Shown here piece after piece: positions 1-8,619 of a stretch of DNA of 52,650 nucleotides (the stretch's first letter is position 1; each line of letters opens with the position of its first letter). This DNA comes from an uncultured Pseudomonadota bacterium (GTDB lineage Bacteria; Pseudomonadota; Gammaproteobacteria; Steroidobacterales; Steroidobacteraceae), in assembly GCA_902826225.1 (NCBI GenBank), contig CADEED010000007.1, positions 1 through 52,650 of the forward strand, given 5' to 3'. The notes under the pieces are model-generated. The model was not told where the DNA came from, made no database searches, and was given only the letters and a program-made list of their open reading frames with translations. The translations under genes were made by a program, and so were the position numbers.

Positions 1-498
1 TTGCAGCAGCATGAGTGGCGCCGCCGTCGCCCAGGCCTGCGGCGAGCACGCGACGGCTTCTTTCTGCGGGCCGAGAGCTTCTTCAATGTCGCGACCGAGA
101 TCGAACATCTGGACGAAGAGCCAGCCAATGCGCCTCCGATCATCGATTCATACGGCGGAGTGTCGTTGCATGAGCAGTCGCATGGCGAATCGTTCTTCGC
201 CCTCATGAACAATCGCTTCGGCGGTCAAGGGCTGTACGTCCTCGACGAACCGGAGGCAGCGTTGTCGCCGACCCGCCAGCTCGCCATGCTGGTGCGCATG
301 CATGAACTGGTACGGGCAAAGTCGCAGTTCATCATCGCGACGCACTCGCCGATTCTCATGGCCTATCCCGGCGCCTTGATCCTGCAGATCGGCCCTCGCG
401 GACTCGAACGGGTGACACTGGAACAGACAGAGCACTATCTGGTCGCGAAAAGATTCCTGTCGGATCCGCACGGACAGGTCGCCGCGTTGCTCAACTGA
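1..498 (+). CDS. AAA/ABC-type ATPase, C-terminal part (5' end outside window)
   Basis: The window opens inside this gene, and only about 165 C-terminal codons are visible. The segment DGFFLRAESFFNVAT is followed by a Walker B plus D-loop (LYVLDEPEAALSP, about residues 78-90) and a switch histidine in ATHSP (about 114-118). This is the C-terminal half of the nucleotide-binding domain in stand-alone AAA_21/SMC-like ATPases. Walker A and the signature motif must lie upstream. Such proteins are cytosolic ATPases of mostly unknown target, sometimes linked to nuclease or toxin-antitoxin partners, but no partner is visible here. The next gene starts 20 bp downstream and is functionally unrelated. 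Family call is firm; the role is unknown. Confidence 0.8.
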   Translation: MQQHEWRRRRPGLRRARDGFFLRAESFFNVATEIEHLDEEPANAPPIIDSYGGVSLHEQSHGESFFALMNNRFGGQGLYVLDEPEAALSPTRQLAMLVRMHELVRAKSQFIIATHSPILMAYPGALILQIGPRGLERVTLEQTEHYLVAKRFLSDPHGQVAALLN

Positions 499-518
499 GT
501 TTCTCGAGGGGAGTTGCA

Positions 519-1928
519 ATGATGACTTTCAGAACGGCACTGACCCTGTTTGTGCTGACCGCCTCCGGCGTGGCGCTGTCTCAGTCGGCGCCGATACAGG
601 TCACCACGTCGCCACGGCAGGATCAGGGGGTTTATTCGGGCCGGCTCAAGGTGCCGTACCCGACTCCCTACGAGTTCGCGTCGGAGGCGGACATCCGCAA
701 GGTGATGGAGCGCGTGCACGGCTATCTACTCACCGCGGCGCCCGTTCTGCCGATCGACGGTGACACCGGTGCGCCGGCCAGCCTGGACAAACTGCCGAAA
801 CACGCCGCGCTCGCCCGCACGGACCTGCTCATCGTGACCTACGAGTGGGGCGTGACCTACGCCGGCATGCTGCGCGCCAGCGAAGTGACGGGCGACGCAC
901 GCTATCGCGACTACACGAACGAGCGCGTCACTGCGATCGCGGGGCTCGCGTCGCACGTCCAGCAGGGCCTGCCGCAGGGCGTCACGGCGGAGAGCTTCCC
1001 GAAGTCGACGCACGGCATGACGCTGCGCGGCGTGATCCTTCCGCAACGCCTCGACGACGCGGGGTCGATGTGCGCAGCGCTCATCAAGTCGCAGCTCGCG
1101 GGCCTCGGCGGCGACAGGCTGCGTCCCTGGATCGACAACTACGTGAAATGGGTTTCGACGGGGCAGTTTCGCCTGCAGGACGGGACGCTCGCGCGCAACC
1201 GCCCGCTGCCGAACACGCTGTGGCTCGACGACCTGTACATGAGCGTGCCCTGCCTCGCGCAGGCCGGAAAGCTCACGGGGAACCGGAGCTACTTCGACGA
1301 CGCCGCGAAGCAGATTCTGCAGTTCTCCGAGCGGATGTTCGTGAAGGACAAAGGGCTGTGGATGCACTCGTGGGTGCAGGAGATGACCCCGCACCCGGCG
1401 TTCCACTGGGCTCGCGCGAACGGCTGGGCGATCATGGCGACGGCCGAGCTGCTGTCCGTGCTGCCCGGGGATCACCCGGCGCGCGGCAAACTACTCGAAA
1501 TCTACCGCGCGCACGCAGCGGGGCTCATCGCGCGGCAGGGCCACAACGGCCTGTGGCACCAGCTGCTCGACCGCCCGGAGTCGTACCAGGAGACCTCCGC
1601 GAGCGCGATGTTCGTCTTCGCGATCGCGCGCGGCATCAACCGTGGCTGGCTCGATGCGACCGCGTTCGGGCCGCCCGTGTCGATCGGCTGGAACGCCGTC
1701 ACCACGAGGGTGAATGCGAAGGGGCAGGTGGAAGGCACGTGCGTCGGCACGGGTGTGGGCTGGGAACCGATGTTCTACATGTACCGGCCGGTGCACGTGC
1801 TCGCGGCGCACGGATACGGGCCCGTCTTCCTGGCCGGCGCGGAGATGATCGAACTGCGAAACAAGCAGGGCGATGTCGTCGTAAACGACGGAGGACTGCA
1901 GTTCGGAAAGGCGCTGGACGCGCACTGA
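519..1928 (+). CDS. GH88/GH105-family glycoside hydrolase (unsaturated rhamnogalacturonyl hydrolase-like), secreted
   Basis: 469 residues. A hydrophobic N-terminal segment ending near ALSQSAP looks like a Sec signal peptide, so the enzyme should be periplasmic or secreted. The body resembles the (alpha/alpha)6-barrel hydrolases of GH105/GH88 (YteR-like), which remove unsaturated uronic acid residues from pectin-derived oligosaccharides. Supporting motifs are the Asp pair in WLDDLYMSVP (Asp237/238; this loop holds the catalytic acid in the family) and HWARANGW (about residues 298-305). The start is the first of two adjacent ATGs, with a GGGGAG ribosome-binding site just upstream. No other polysaccharide-utilisation genes are near, so the substrate is inferred from family only. 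It ends at the hairpin at 1946-2004. Confidence 0.82.
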   Translation: MMTFRTALTLFVLTASGVALSQSAPIQVTTSPRQDQGVYSGRLKVPYPTPYEFASEADIRKVMERVHGYLLTAAPVLPIDGDTGAPASLDKLPKHAALARTDLLIVTYEWGVTYAGMLRASEVTGDARYRDYTNERVTAIAGLASHVQQGLPQGVTAESFPKSTHGMTLRGVILPQRLDDAGSMCAALIKSQLAGLGGDRLRPWIDNYVKWVSTGQFRLQDGTLARNRPLPNTLWLDDLYMSVPCLAQAGKLTGNRSYFDDAAKQILQFSERMFVKDKGLWMHSWVQEMTPHPAFHWARANGWAIMATAELLSVLPGDHPARGKLLEIYRAHAAGLIARQGHNGLWHQLLDRPESYQETSASAMFVFAIARGINRGWLDATAFGPPVSIGWNAVTTRVNAKGQVEGTCVGTGVGWEPMFYMYRPVHVLAAHGYGPVFLAGAEMIELRNKQGDVVVNDGGLQFGKALDAH

Positions 1929-1945
1929 GCCGGAGCGCCGGGTCG

Positions 1946-2004
1946 GAAAAGGGGTCAGATCTATTTTTCGACCCGGGGTCGAAAAATAGATCTGACCCCT
2001 TTTC
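1946..2004. repeat. Perfect 29-bp inverted repeat with 1-nt spacer (REP/palindromic-element-like, possible bidirectional terminator)
   Basis: Positions 1946-1974 are the exact reverse complement of 1976-2004; the single G at 1975 is the centre. Each arm begins with GAAAAGGGGTCAGATC when read inward from its outer end. The element lies between converging genes (stops at 1926-1928 and 2006-2008). A transcript from either side would end in a long hairpin followed by a short U-rich edge, so it could terminate both. Its perfection suggests a mobile or repetitive palindrome (REP/RAYT-associated type) rather than an ordinary terminator. That class assignment is inference. Confidence 0.8.
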
Positions 2005-2005
2005 T

Positions 2006-3214
2006 CTAGAAGTAGGCGGAGATGTAGAACTGGAAGATATCCGCTTCGAGTTTGTACAACGGTTCGGCGCCCGGGGCGAACGCGACGGGCGGCGGCTCGC
2101 CGAAGCTGCCGATGCTGTAGCGCGCATCGCGGAAGTCGTCGTAGTTCACCGTCATGTGGTCGTAGCGCAGGTTCAGTGAGCCCTTGGCAAGCCACGGGAA
2201 GCGTTCGATCTTGAATTCGTACGTCGCGGAGAGGCCCAGGGTCATCGCGTCGTAGGTTGCGAGTTCCTTGTCGCGGGCCATGAAGTTCGCGAAGCCGGCG
2301 CGCGGGAAGATGTCGCGGTAGAAGTCGGCACGGGTCTGCGTGTAGTAGCGGCCGCGCGCCTCGAAGATCCACTTGTTGTTGTTCAGCGGATGCACGTAGC
2401 CGATCTCGGCCGTCTGGCCGACGACGCCCCACGTGTCCGTGTAGAACCGGTACATGGTGTCGACGGCGGCGCGATAGGGCAGGAAATACTTCGCGCGGAT
2501 GGATCCCGCGTTGCTCGAGCGCGTGTTCGGGTAGATCTCGGACTCGGTGCCCTGGTTCAGGGGGTCCGTGAAGAAACGCACGGAACGATACGGACTGCGC
2601 AGGAAGCCTTCGTCGGTGATCACTTCGTACTGACCGGAGATCAGCATGTTCTTCGTGATGATCTGCGACAGGCTGACGCTGTAGCTCTTCGACTCCATCT
2701 CCTCCTGGAAAGTGGGGTCATTCTGCTTCACGCCGTCGATGTTCACGTTGCGGAAGACGTCGTTCTTGCCGTTCTTGAACGAGAAGGAGATGGTCGTGAG
2801 GTCGCCGAACATGTCGTGGCTCACGGCGGCGAACATCGTCTTCGCCTGGTAGTCGCTCTCGTCGCTGTTCACGTAGCCGATGCTGTACATCGACTTGCCG
2901 TGCAGGAAGTCCACCGAGAGGCTGCTCTGCGTGCGCTCGTCATCGTACGGGCTCGCGGACGTCTCGACGTCGACGGAGGCGGACGACACCATGTCGATGT
3001 AGTAATTGGCCTGCACCGACACGTGCTCGCCGATGCTCTTGCGCACGAGCACCGAGGGGCCGGAGATCTCCACGCCGCCGCCGTCGTAACGGAAGTACAG
3101 GACGTCCGCGCGGTCCTCGGGCAGCACGCCCGCCTGCGCGAACGAACCCGCCAGAGTCGCGAGACCCAGGCAGGTTATGACGCATCGGAACAGGCGCTTG
3201 TGTAGTTTGATCAC
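2006..3214 (-). CDS. DUF3570 outer-membrane beta-barrel protein
   Basis: 402 residues. It begins with a basic N-terminus and a hydrophobic signal ending near SFAQAGVLPEDRADVL, followed by many alternating amphipathic strands and a C-terminal aromatic residue (FQFYISAYF), which is typical of outer-membrane barrels recognised by BAM. The sequence pattern (YRYD-like start, VSVQANYYIDMVSSASVDV, DDERTQ, SFSFKNGKNDVFRNVN) fits DUF3570. Members are known almost only from context, commonly next to DUF4266 and TlpA-type genes, exactly as here. It is the last gene of the minus-strand unit that starts at 8310, 30 bp after the DUF4266 gene. A channel or protein-export role at the outer membrane is plausible but unproven. 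Confidence 0.85.
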   Translation of the reverse strand: MIKLHKRLFRCVITCLGLATLAGSFAQAGVLPEDRADVLYFRYDGGGVEISGPSVLVRKSIGEHVSVQANYYIDMVSSASVDVETSASPYDDERTQSSLSVDFLHGKSMYSIGYVNSDESDYQAKTMFAAVSHDMFGDLTTISFSFKNGKNDVFRNVNIDGVKQNDPTFQEEMESKSYSVSLSQIITKNMLISGQYEVITDEGFLRSPYRSVRFFTDPLNQGTESEIYPNTRSSNAGSIRAKYFLPYRAAVDTMYRFYTDTWGVVGQTAEIGYVHPLNNNKWIFEARGRYYTQTRADFYRDIFPRAGFANFMARDKELATYDAMTLGLSATYEFKIERFPWLAKGSLNLRYDHMTVNYDDFRDARYSIGSFGEPPPVAFAPGAEPLYKLEADIFQFYISAYF

Positions 3215-3244
3215 GCGGCGGGCCTCGTACCTTCGGTTCGTGGA

Positions 3245-3469
3245 TCAGTTACAGCCGCAGCCGCCGCCACCGCCGCCGGTGGCGCCGCGCGAGCCTTCGC
3301 GCGATTCGAACACGTGATCGAGAAAATCCTGCGAAATGGGCGCGCGCGAGAACGCCATGATCGGGTCCGCGAGATTCTCGCGGTCGTATGGCTTGACCCA
3401 CGGTTCGATGGAACTGCAACCCGGCGCGAGGAGGGCCGCACCGATGACGATCAAACCGCGGATACGCAT
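3245..3469 (-). CDS. DUF4266 lipoprotein
   Basis: 74 residues. The signal peptide ends in a lipobox (LAPG-C, Cys18), so it should be a lipid-anchored envelope protein. The core EPWVKPYDRENLADPIM and the tail of glycines ending GCGCN are characteristic of DUF4266. The start was chosen at the ATG at 3467-3469: the longer open frame upstream is only an out-of-frame reading of the TlpA-like gene, and this ATG gives a clean lipoprotein signal. It lies 11 bp after the TlpA-like gene and 30 bp before the DUF3570 gene. The Gly-rich CGC tail might bind metal or be modified; that is speculation. Confidence 0.85.
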   Translation of the reverse strand: MRIRGLIVIGAALLAPGCSSIEPWVKPYDRENLADPIMAFSRAPISQDFLDHVFESREGSRGATGGGGGGCGCN

Positions 3470-3480
3470 CTTCACCACTC

Positions 3481-3990
3481 TTACTCCTTGAGCATCGTCC
3501 GGATCTGCGTGAGGTAGAAGTTCTCGTCGCCGGGTTTGTAGCCCTTGTGCATCACGCGGACGTTGCCCTTGCGATCGACGAACACGGTGCTCGGCATTCC
3601 GGCCACCTTGTAGAGCTTGCTGACCTTGCTGTCCACGTCGAAGGCGACGGGGAACGTCACGGGCTTCGCCAGCTTGCCGAGCCACGCTTCGGCCGCGGCG
3701 GAGTCGGGCTCGACGTTGACGGCGAGCATCGTGAAGCCCATGGGCTTGTACTTCTTGTAGATGTCCTCGAGCAGCGGCATTTCCTGGCGACACGGCCCGC
3801 ACCAGGTGGCCCAGAAATTGATCATGACGACCTGGCCCTTGAACTGCGTCAGGTCGATGTTCTTGCCGCCGCGACCGGACAGCGCGAAACCCGGGGCCGG
3901 GCCCGTCGAAGAGGCGGCGAGCGCCGCCGAGACGCACACGGCCGCGAGCGCGATTCCTTTCACCAGACTTTTGACTGCACGTGCCGACAT
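3481..3990 (-). CDS. TlpA/ResA-type thioredoxin-fold protein
   Basis: 169 residues with an N-terminal signal or anchor (ending near AALAAS), then a thioredoxin fold. The redox site is WCGPC (Cys64, Cys67), and the cis-proline region reads MPSTVFVDRKG. TlpA/ResA proteins act in the periplasm as thiol-disulfide reductants, often keeping apo-cytochrome c cysteines reduced for haem attachment. That fits the neighbouring CxxCH proteins and suggests a dedicated maturation factor. It lies 12 bp downstream of the barrel gene 4003-4716 and 11 bp upstream of the DUF4266 gene. The target is inferred; the fold and active site are clear. Confidence 0.9.
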   Translation of the reverse strand: MSARAVKSLVKGIALAAVCVSAALAASSTGPAPGFALSGRGGKNIDLTQFKGQVVMINFWATWCGPCRQEMPLLEDIYKKYKPMGFTMLAVNVEPDSAAAEAWLGKLAKPVTFPVAFDVDSKVSKLYKVAGMPSTVFVDRKGNVRVMHKGYKPGDENFYLTQIRTMLKE

Positions 3991-4002
3991 GAGCTCACTC
4001 CG

Positions 4003-4716
4003 TCAGAAAAAGACGGTCGCGCTGAGCAGCATCTCTATGTTGTTGGTGACCTTCTTCTCGCCCAGCAGGTCCGTGTCGAACACGCGATCCTGAACGGCGA
4101 TGTGGATGGCCAGCCAGTCGGTCGGCAGGACGCGGAAGCCCGCGCCGAGATTGAGAGTCAGCCGGTTGTCGCCGGCGAATTTCGCGCTGCCGATTCCCAC
4201 CAACGTGTAGAAACCACTGTTCATGGCGAGCTTGCGACCGAGATAGACCTCGCCAGGAAGGAAGTTGTAGCCCAGCGAGAGGCTGTAATACGTGAAGCGT
4301 CTCTGATTTCCGGTAAGCAGCTCGATGTCGCCAGCCAGCGTCTCGAAGCTCGTCCGTCCGGCCGTGGATTGCCCGAAATCGCCCCGGAAGAAGAAATCTT
4401 CTGTCACATGGTAGGAAATCTGGGCGGCGTAACTCTGGTTGGTGCCGAAGTCCTCGATCGACAGGAATCCGGCGCCGGCGCCGAGCTCCCAGTTCTCGTT
4501 GTCGATCCTGGGTGTCTTGATCTTGCGACGGGCGACGTTTGGCTCGATGACGCGCGGCGGCGTCGAGTCCGCGTCTTCAGCGGCCTCCTCGGCGGCAGCC
4601 TGTTCCTCGGTCTGCTGTTGTTCGACCGCCTTGTCCCGGCGGAACAGCGCGCAGCCGCTCAGCATCAATGCGGATACGCAGACGCCTAGAAGAAGCAGGC
4701 GATTTGGACTTTCCAT
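4003..4716 (-). CDS. Outer-membrane beta-barrel protein with lipoprotein-type signal
   Basis: 237 residues. The signal ends in a lipobox (LSG-C, Cys22), followed by an Ala/Glu-rich segment (about residues 28-50) and a beta-strand-rich domain ending in an aromatic-terminated strand (LLSATVFF). It includes GYNFLPGEVYLGRKLAMNSGFY and GAGFRVLPTDWLAIHIAVQD. It resembles the small outer-membrane barrel domain family found paired with the SH3-containing homologue encoded immediately upstream. The two genes overlap by 31 bp, so translation is probably coupled. A lipidated barrel is unusual, and the lipid anchor might instead tether a periplasmic beta-sandwich. Function unknown. Confidence 0.75.
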   Translation of the reverse strand: MESPNRLLLLGVCVSALMLSGCALFRRDKAVEQQQTEEQAAAEEAAEDADSTPPRVIEPNVARRKIKTPRIDNENWELGAGAGFLSIEDFGTNQSYAAQISYHVTEDFFFRGDFGQSTAGRTSFETLAGDIELLTGNQRRFTYYSLSLGYNFLPGEVYLGRKLAMNSGFYTLVGIGSAKFAGDNRLTLNLGAGFRVLPTDWLAIHIAVQDRVFDTDLLGEKKVTNNIEMLLSATVFF

Positions 4717-5528
4717 TCTTCCAACTCCTCGTTGTCATCGCGGCTCGTGAATACTGTGTGCCAGCGATAGTCGGCGCGCAGGAAGAAGCGCCGGGTGAGA
4801 TAAAAACGGGCACCCGCGCCTATGTACGCGGTCTGGTCGGTGCGATCCTCGGGCAGCACGATCGTCGCGCGTGGCTCGACGTACACGATGCCGGTGCCGA
4901 TCTCGAGGAACGGCGACAGCCGCCGCTCGGGGAACATCACGTGCGTGAGCCCGAGCTCCGCCTTGTAGCCATTCGAGAAATTGCCGAGGAATTGCGAGCC
5001 GGTGAGCTCGATCTTCATGTTGTCGGTGAGCGAATACGCGCCGTACACGCTGATGAGGTTCGCGCCGCCGTAGTCGCCACCACCCAGGCCGAGCTCCCAG
5101 TCGTGCGTGGTGAAGCCGGCCATGTCCCCGAGATTGAAGACGAACGGTGAGCCATCGGCGAGCTTGGTGCGGCGCATGTCGCGCGCGCGGGCCCAGCCCT
5201 CGACGCCACGCTCGTCGCGCACCTTGAACCAGTCGGTGCGGCGGAAGAGCACGTCGACCGATTGCTCGTTCTCGACGACGTGAAAGACGGGATAGCCGCG
5301 CCCCGGTCCGGTCGACAGCTCGAGGTAAGGCTCGCTGACGAAGACCTGCAGCAGCTTCTCCCGCGCCGCCGCTCCCTTCGTGGCCGCCTTGTCTTCCTTT
5401 GCTTGAGCCTTTTCCTCCGGCGTCTGCTTGGCTAAAGCGGGGACGCTGAGGAAGCATGCGAGGACGATCGCGAGCGCACTAATTCTGCGGAGTGGGCGGG
5501 AACGGGTCGTTGTAATACTGGGCTCCAA
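4686..5528 (-). CDS. SH3-like domain plus outer-membrane barrel domain protein (probable TTG start)
   Basis: About 280 residues. The signal peptide (ISALAIVLACFLSVPALA) is followed by a Lys/Glu/Ala-rich segment. Next comes a bacterial SH3-like domain (YLELSTGPGRGYPVFHVVENEQ and later WFKVRDERGVEGWARARD), then a barrel domain ending in CFF. An ATG exists at 5582, but it lacks a ribosome-binding site and would add 18 odd residues overlapping the upstream gene by 104 bp. TTG at 5526-5528 has GGAG ten bases upstream and gives a normal signal peptide, so I prefer it; it still overlaps the upstream stop by 50 bp. SH3-like domains in envelope proteins often bind peptidoglycan, which suggests a wall-to-outer-membrane link. 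The homologous barrel protein is encoded next. Confidence 0.75.
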   Translation of the reverse strand: MEPSITTTRSRPLRRISALAIVLACFLSVPALAKQTPEEKAQAKEDKAATKGAAAREKLLQVFVSEPYLELSTGPGRGYPVFHVVENEQSVDVLFRRTDWFKVRDERGVEGWARARDMRRTKLADGSPFVFNLGDMAGFTTHDWELGLGGGDYGGANLISVYGAYSLTDNMKIELTGSQFLGNFSNGYKAELGLTHVMFPERRLSPFLEIGTGIVYVEPRATIVLPEDRTDQTAYIGAGARFYLTRRFFLRADYRWHTVFTSRDDNEELEEWKVQIACFF

Positions 5529-8310
5529 TATCCAGCCACTCCGAAAGCAAGCGCAACTCGGCGGTCGTGAGCATACCTGCATGCGTTGGGTTATTCATCA
5601 CGGTGAAGAATCGCGAGCCGCGCGAATTGTTCGCGAGCATCGGCGGCGAGAGGGTCACCGGGACGAGCACGGGGTTGCCGTTGTCGTCCAGGACGGGATT
5701 GCCGTTCGCGTCGACTTCGGGCACCAGCCGCTGCTGGACCGCGCCCATCACGAGCTCGAGTTCCGGACGCGGGAAGAGCATGTGCCGGAAGGCGCGCAAT
5801 TGCAGGGCATCTTCGTCGGAGACCTCGTCGGTCAACTCGAGCGACGCGGCCGGAAGCTGCGCCATCGCCGGGTCGGCGGGATTCACGCGCGAGTGGCAGT
5901 TCGTGCAGGTCTGCGGGAACGAGATGTTGCCCGCGCCGTCATCGACACCGCCCAGCGGTCGCGGCACGGCCCACAACGGATGGATGTGACCGGCACGCGT
6001 GCCGATCGTCGCGTAGTGGATCGTGATGCGGCAGGTCGCCGTCCATACGGGGAAGCAGCCGACGCTCGCCGGGATGGCGGTAGTGAGGTTCTGGTACGTG
6101 AACGCGAACGAGTCCGTGGGTGGCGCGGCCGGGCGCCAGATCTCGTTGTAGACGACATTCGCGCTCGGCGTCACCGACTGCAGGCCGCAGTGTTCGACCA
6201 TCGTCGTCGGATCGATGCAGGATGATCCCGCGCGTGAACGCGCGCGCGCCATCGTGTCGCCGGCGTCCGGCGAGATGGTGTTCACCGTGCCCGGGAAGGC
6301 GGCGCCCGTCGCCGTCGAGCCGGCGTAGGCGGGCGTGAAGAGATCCTTGCGGCCGTGCACGAGCGGCGGCAGCGGGCGATTCTGGGAGTCGACGCCCTGC
6401 GCCTGTCGCGCGTGGCACCCGTTGCACTCCACGATCTCGCCGGGGCGCAGCGACAGCCAGCTGCGATGCTGCTGTCCGCCGATGCGGCGGCCGTTCGCGT
6501 CGAGCAGCGAGAGCTGGAACGCGATGTTCGCCGGCACTTTCATGCGCACCGAGCCGTCCGGTTCGACCGGCGCGTACGCGACGATCTCGCGCATCACGTT
6601 CGAGCCGCCCAGCGCGGAGTTGTCGGGATCGGCGATGTCGTCGTCGTCGGGCAGCGACACGAGCTTGTCGATGCGGATGAACCGGATCGAGCGCGTGCCG
6701 TACGCGGCGTTCGACGGATTCGAGAAGGAGCTGATCGTGGTGTTGATGTTCGCCGCGGAGCGTGCCGGGAATTCGCCGGTGATGTCGTAAACGCTGCGGA
6801 TCGAGAGGAGGCCGGCGCCTTCGGACACGAGGTCCGCGTCGAGCTCCACGGGCGCCTGCTTGTCGAGGATCACGGTGGGCAGCGGCACGCGCGGCTGCGC
6901 GGCGAGCGCCTCGGTGACCATCACGCCCTCGACGGGCGACATCACCGGCAGGATCGTGTTCGTCGACGGCTGGAACATCCAGATGCTGTAGAGCGGCGGC
7001 GCGACCGTGGGTGCCGGCGTCGCGTTCAGGCGATCGTCCGAGCAGTTCACGATGCGCGTCGGATCGGCGGCGTCGAGCAGGCGGCACTGCGACCAGCTCA
7101 CGAGGATGCGCCCCGAGCCGTCCCACAGCGGGAAGCCTGACTGGAAGCGGCCGCCGGGCGAGGGGCCCGGAATCGTGTAGACGACGTTGAGCGTCGCCGG
7201 CGTCTGGGCGGGACCCGTCGCGCCCGCGCTCGCGAGCACGGGCTGCGTGTTCTCGACGTAGCGGGTCGCGTCGACGATCTGCAGCGTGCCGCCGAAGTCG
7301 ACATCGGTGCGCTGGCGCGTGAGCACCATCAGGCGGCCGTCGCTCATCTCGCGGGCGCGCGTGAACTCGATGTCGGGACCGCGGTTCGGATCCGCGGTGT
7401 CGCGCGGAATACCCGTGGCGTGCGACGCGGAGCCATAGTGCAGCTGCGTGTCCGTGCCGTCCGGATTGGTCGTATAGAGGTTGAGCGCATCCATGCCCTG
7501 CGCGCGATCCCAGCGTGTGTAGAGGATGCGGCCGTTCTGCAGCACCGTCGCGTACTGGTCGGTCGACTGGTTGAAGGTGATCTGGTGGATGTTCGTGCCG
7601 TCGGCGTTCATGACGTGCAGGACGAACGTGGATTCGGAGCGCGCCTCGTTGGCGGCTTCGAACTGCGCCTTGCCCTCGTCGAGCAGGATGGCCTTCGACT
7701 GGCGCTGGCGCGTCGAGGAGAACACGATGCGGCCATCCGGTAGATAGGCCGGCGAGACGTCCTGGCCTTCCTCGGCGATGATGTTCGAGGCGATCACCCG
7801 GCGCAGCGTGTCCGTGCCGATGTCGTATTCCCAGATGTTCCAGGTCGGCGGATCCTCTTCCTCGTCGGCGTCGTCGAGCGGGCCGCGCATCGCGAAGGCA
7901 ACCTGCAGGCCGGTCGGCGAGACGGTGAGATCCTTGACGTCGAAACGGTCAGCTGCCTCGCCGCCGAACGCCTCGGTGCGCAGGCGCGCGGTGATCTCGG
8001 TCTCGGGCGAGCCGGGTGAGGCGCGGTCGCGCTTCCACAGCGTGGCGCTGTAGTCGTCGTCTTCGACGAACGGACGCAGGCGGGTGACGTTGTCCTGCTC
8101 CTCGGGAATCTGGTGGCGGATGTAGAAGATCGGGAAGTCGACGGTGGCCGGATCCGGGTCCTGGCCGCTCGCGAGACCGATTCCGCCGCCGCCGGGGCCC
8201 TGGGTACAGGCCGTCACGAACGCTGCGGCGCAAAGGACGAAGGCGCGGGACAAGCCCCGAAGGGACTGCCCGAGCGTGATCCGTGTCGCGTATTCCATGT
8301 TTCGACTCAC
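5479..8310 (-). CDS. HzsA-like di-haem lipoprotein: beta-propeller (PD40) plus two CxxCH haem sites
   Basis: 943 residues from a GTG at 8308-8310 with an ideal GGAGG five bases upstream; ATG at 8296-8298 is the alternative. The signal ends in a lipobox (VTA-C, Cys35). An N-terminal propeller shows WD40/PD40-type repeats (SPAYLPDGRIVFSSTR; QNGRILYTRWDR). A middle region carries CNGCH (Cys629-His633) and the C-terminal part CTNCH (Cys802-His806). This order, propeller then haem then haem, matches the alpha subunit of hydrazine synthase and its many uncharacterised relatives. There are no HzsB/C partners, so hydrazine synthesis is not implied. It is the first gene of the minus unit with the barrels and TlpA. 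Likely an envelope redox protein or surface electron carrier. Confidence 0.82.
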   Translation of the reverse strand: MSRNMEYATRITLGQSLRGLSRAFVLCAAAFVTACTQGPGGGGIGLASGQDPDPATVDFPIFYIRHQIPEEQDNVTRLRPFVEDDDYSATLWKRDRASPGSPETEITARLRTEAFGGEAADRFDVKDLTVSPTGLQVAFAMRGPLDDADEEEDPPTWNIWEYDIGTDTLRRVIASNIIAEEGQDVSPAYLPDGRIVFSSTRQRQSKAILLDEGKAQFEAANEARSESTFVLHVMNADGTNIHQITFNQSTDQYATVLQNGRILYTRWDRAQGMDALNLYTTNPDGTDTQLHYGSASHATGIPRDTADPNRGPDIEFTRAREMSDGRLMVLTRQRTDVDFGGTLQIVDATRYVENTQPVLASAGATGPAQTPATLNVVYTIPGPSPGGRFQSGFPLWDGSGRILVSWSQCRLLDAADPTRIVNCSDDRLNATPAPTVAPPLYSIWMFQPSTNTILPVMSPVEGVMVTEALAAQPRVPLPTVILDKQAPVELDADLVSEGAGLLSIRSVYDITGEFPARSAANINTTISSFSNPSNAAYGTRSIRFIRIDKLVSLPDDDDIADPDNSALGGSNVMREIVAYAPVEPDGSVRMKVPANIAFQLSLLDANGRRIGGQQHRSWLSLRPGEIVECNGCHARQAQGVDSQNRPLPPLVHGRKDLFTPAYAGSTATGAAFPGTVNTISPDAGDTMARARSRAGSSCIDPTTMVEHCGLQSVTPSANVVYNEIWRPAAPPTDSFAFTYQNLTTAIPASVGCFPVWTATCRITIHYATIGTRAGHIHPLWAVPRPLGGVDDGAGNISFPQTCTNCHSRVNPADPAMAQLPAASLELTDEVSDEDALQLRAFRHMLFPRPELELVMGAVQQRLVPEVDANGNPVLDDNGNPVLVPVTLSPPMLANNSRGSRFFTVMNNPTHAGMLTTAELRLLSEWLDIGAQYYNDPFPPTPQN

Positions 8311-8619
8311 TGCGTCCTCCACTGTCACCGCGTGCGCACATGCGCCCCGCAGTTGACGTAATGCAATCATCTCGCGCTGCGCCGCCACGATCTGCCGACG
8401 ACGTCACAGCAGTCCGCCCGCCAAAGCGGTTTTCTTGTCTACTGTTGTAGTTAGGGTTCGGGAGCAGAAAGCGCCGTGACGCGGTTCGCATTCCTTGGAC
8501 CAAAGGCTACTAGACGTACGTAATTGTTGGTGCTGTCGCCGCTTGGAGACGTAGAGGAGCGGAGACAAACAAGTGTTGTTGGGCGGCGCGTGATACTGCA
8601 ACCGTCAAAAGGGATGTGG
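8311..8619. promoter_or_regulatory. Divergent control region between the two haem-protein operons
   Basis: About 310 bp with no convincing gene; short open frames here lack family features. It must hold the promoters of both divergent units. On the plus strand, TTGGAC (8495-8500), an 18-bp spacer and CGTAAT (8519-8524) form a plausible sigma70-type promoter. A self-complementary ACGTACGT overlaps the proposed -10 (8514-8521) and could be part of an operator. On the minus strand I see no clear promoter beyond the GGAGG ribosome-binding site near 8316-8320. Shared control of both units is inference from geometry. Confidence 0.4.

Noticed and set aside
5479..8310. Hydrazine synthase function for the HzsA-like protein
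   Set aside because: No HzsB or HzsC genes and no other anammox genes. Only the domain layout matches, and such relatives are widespread outside anammox bacteria.
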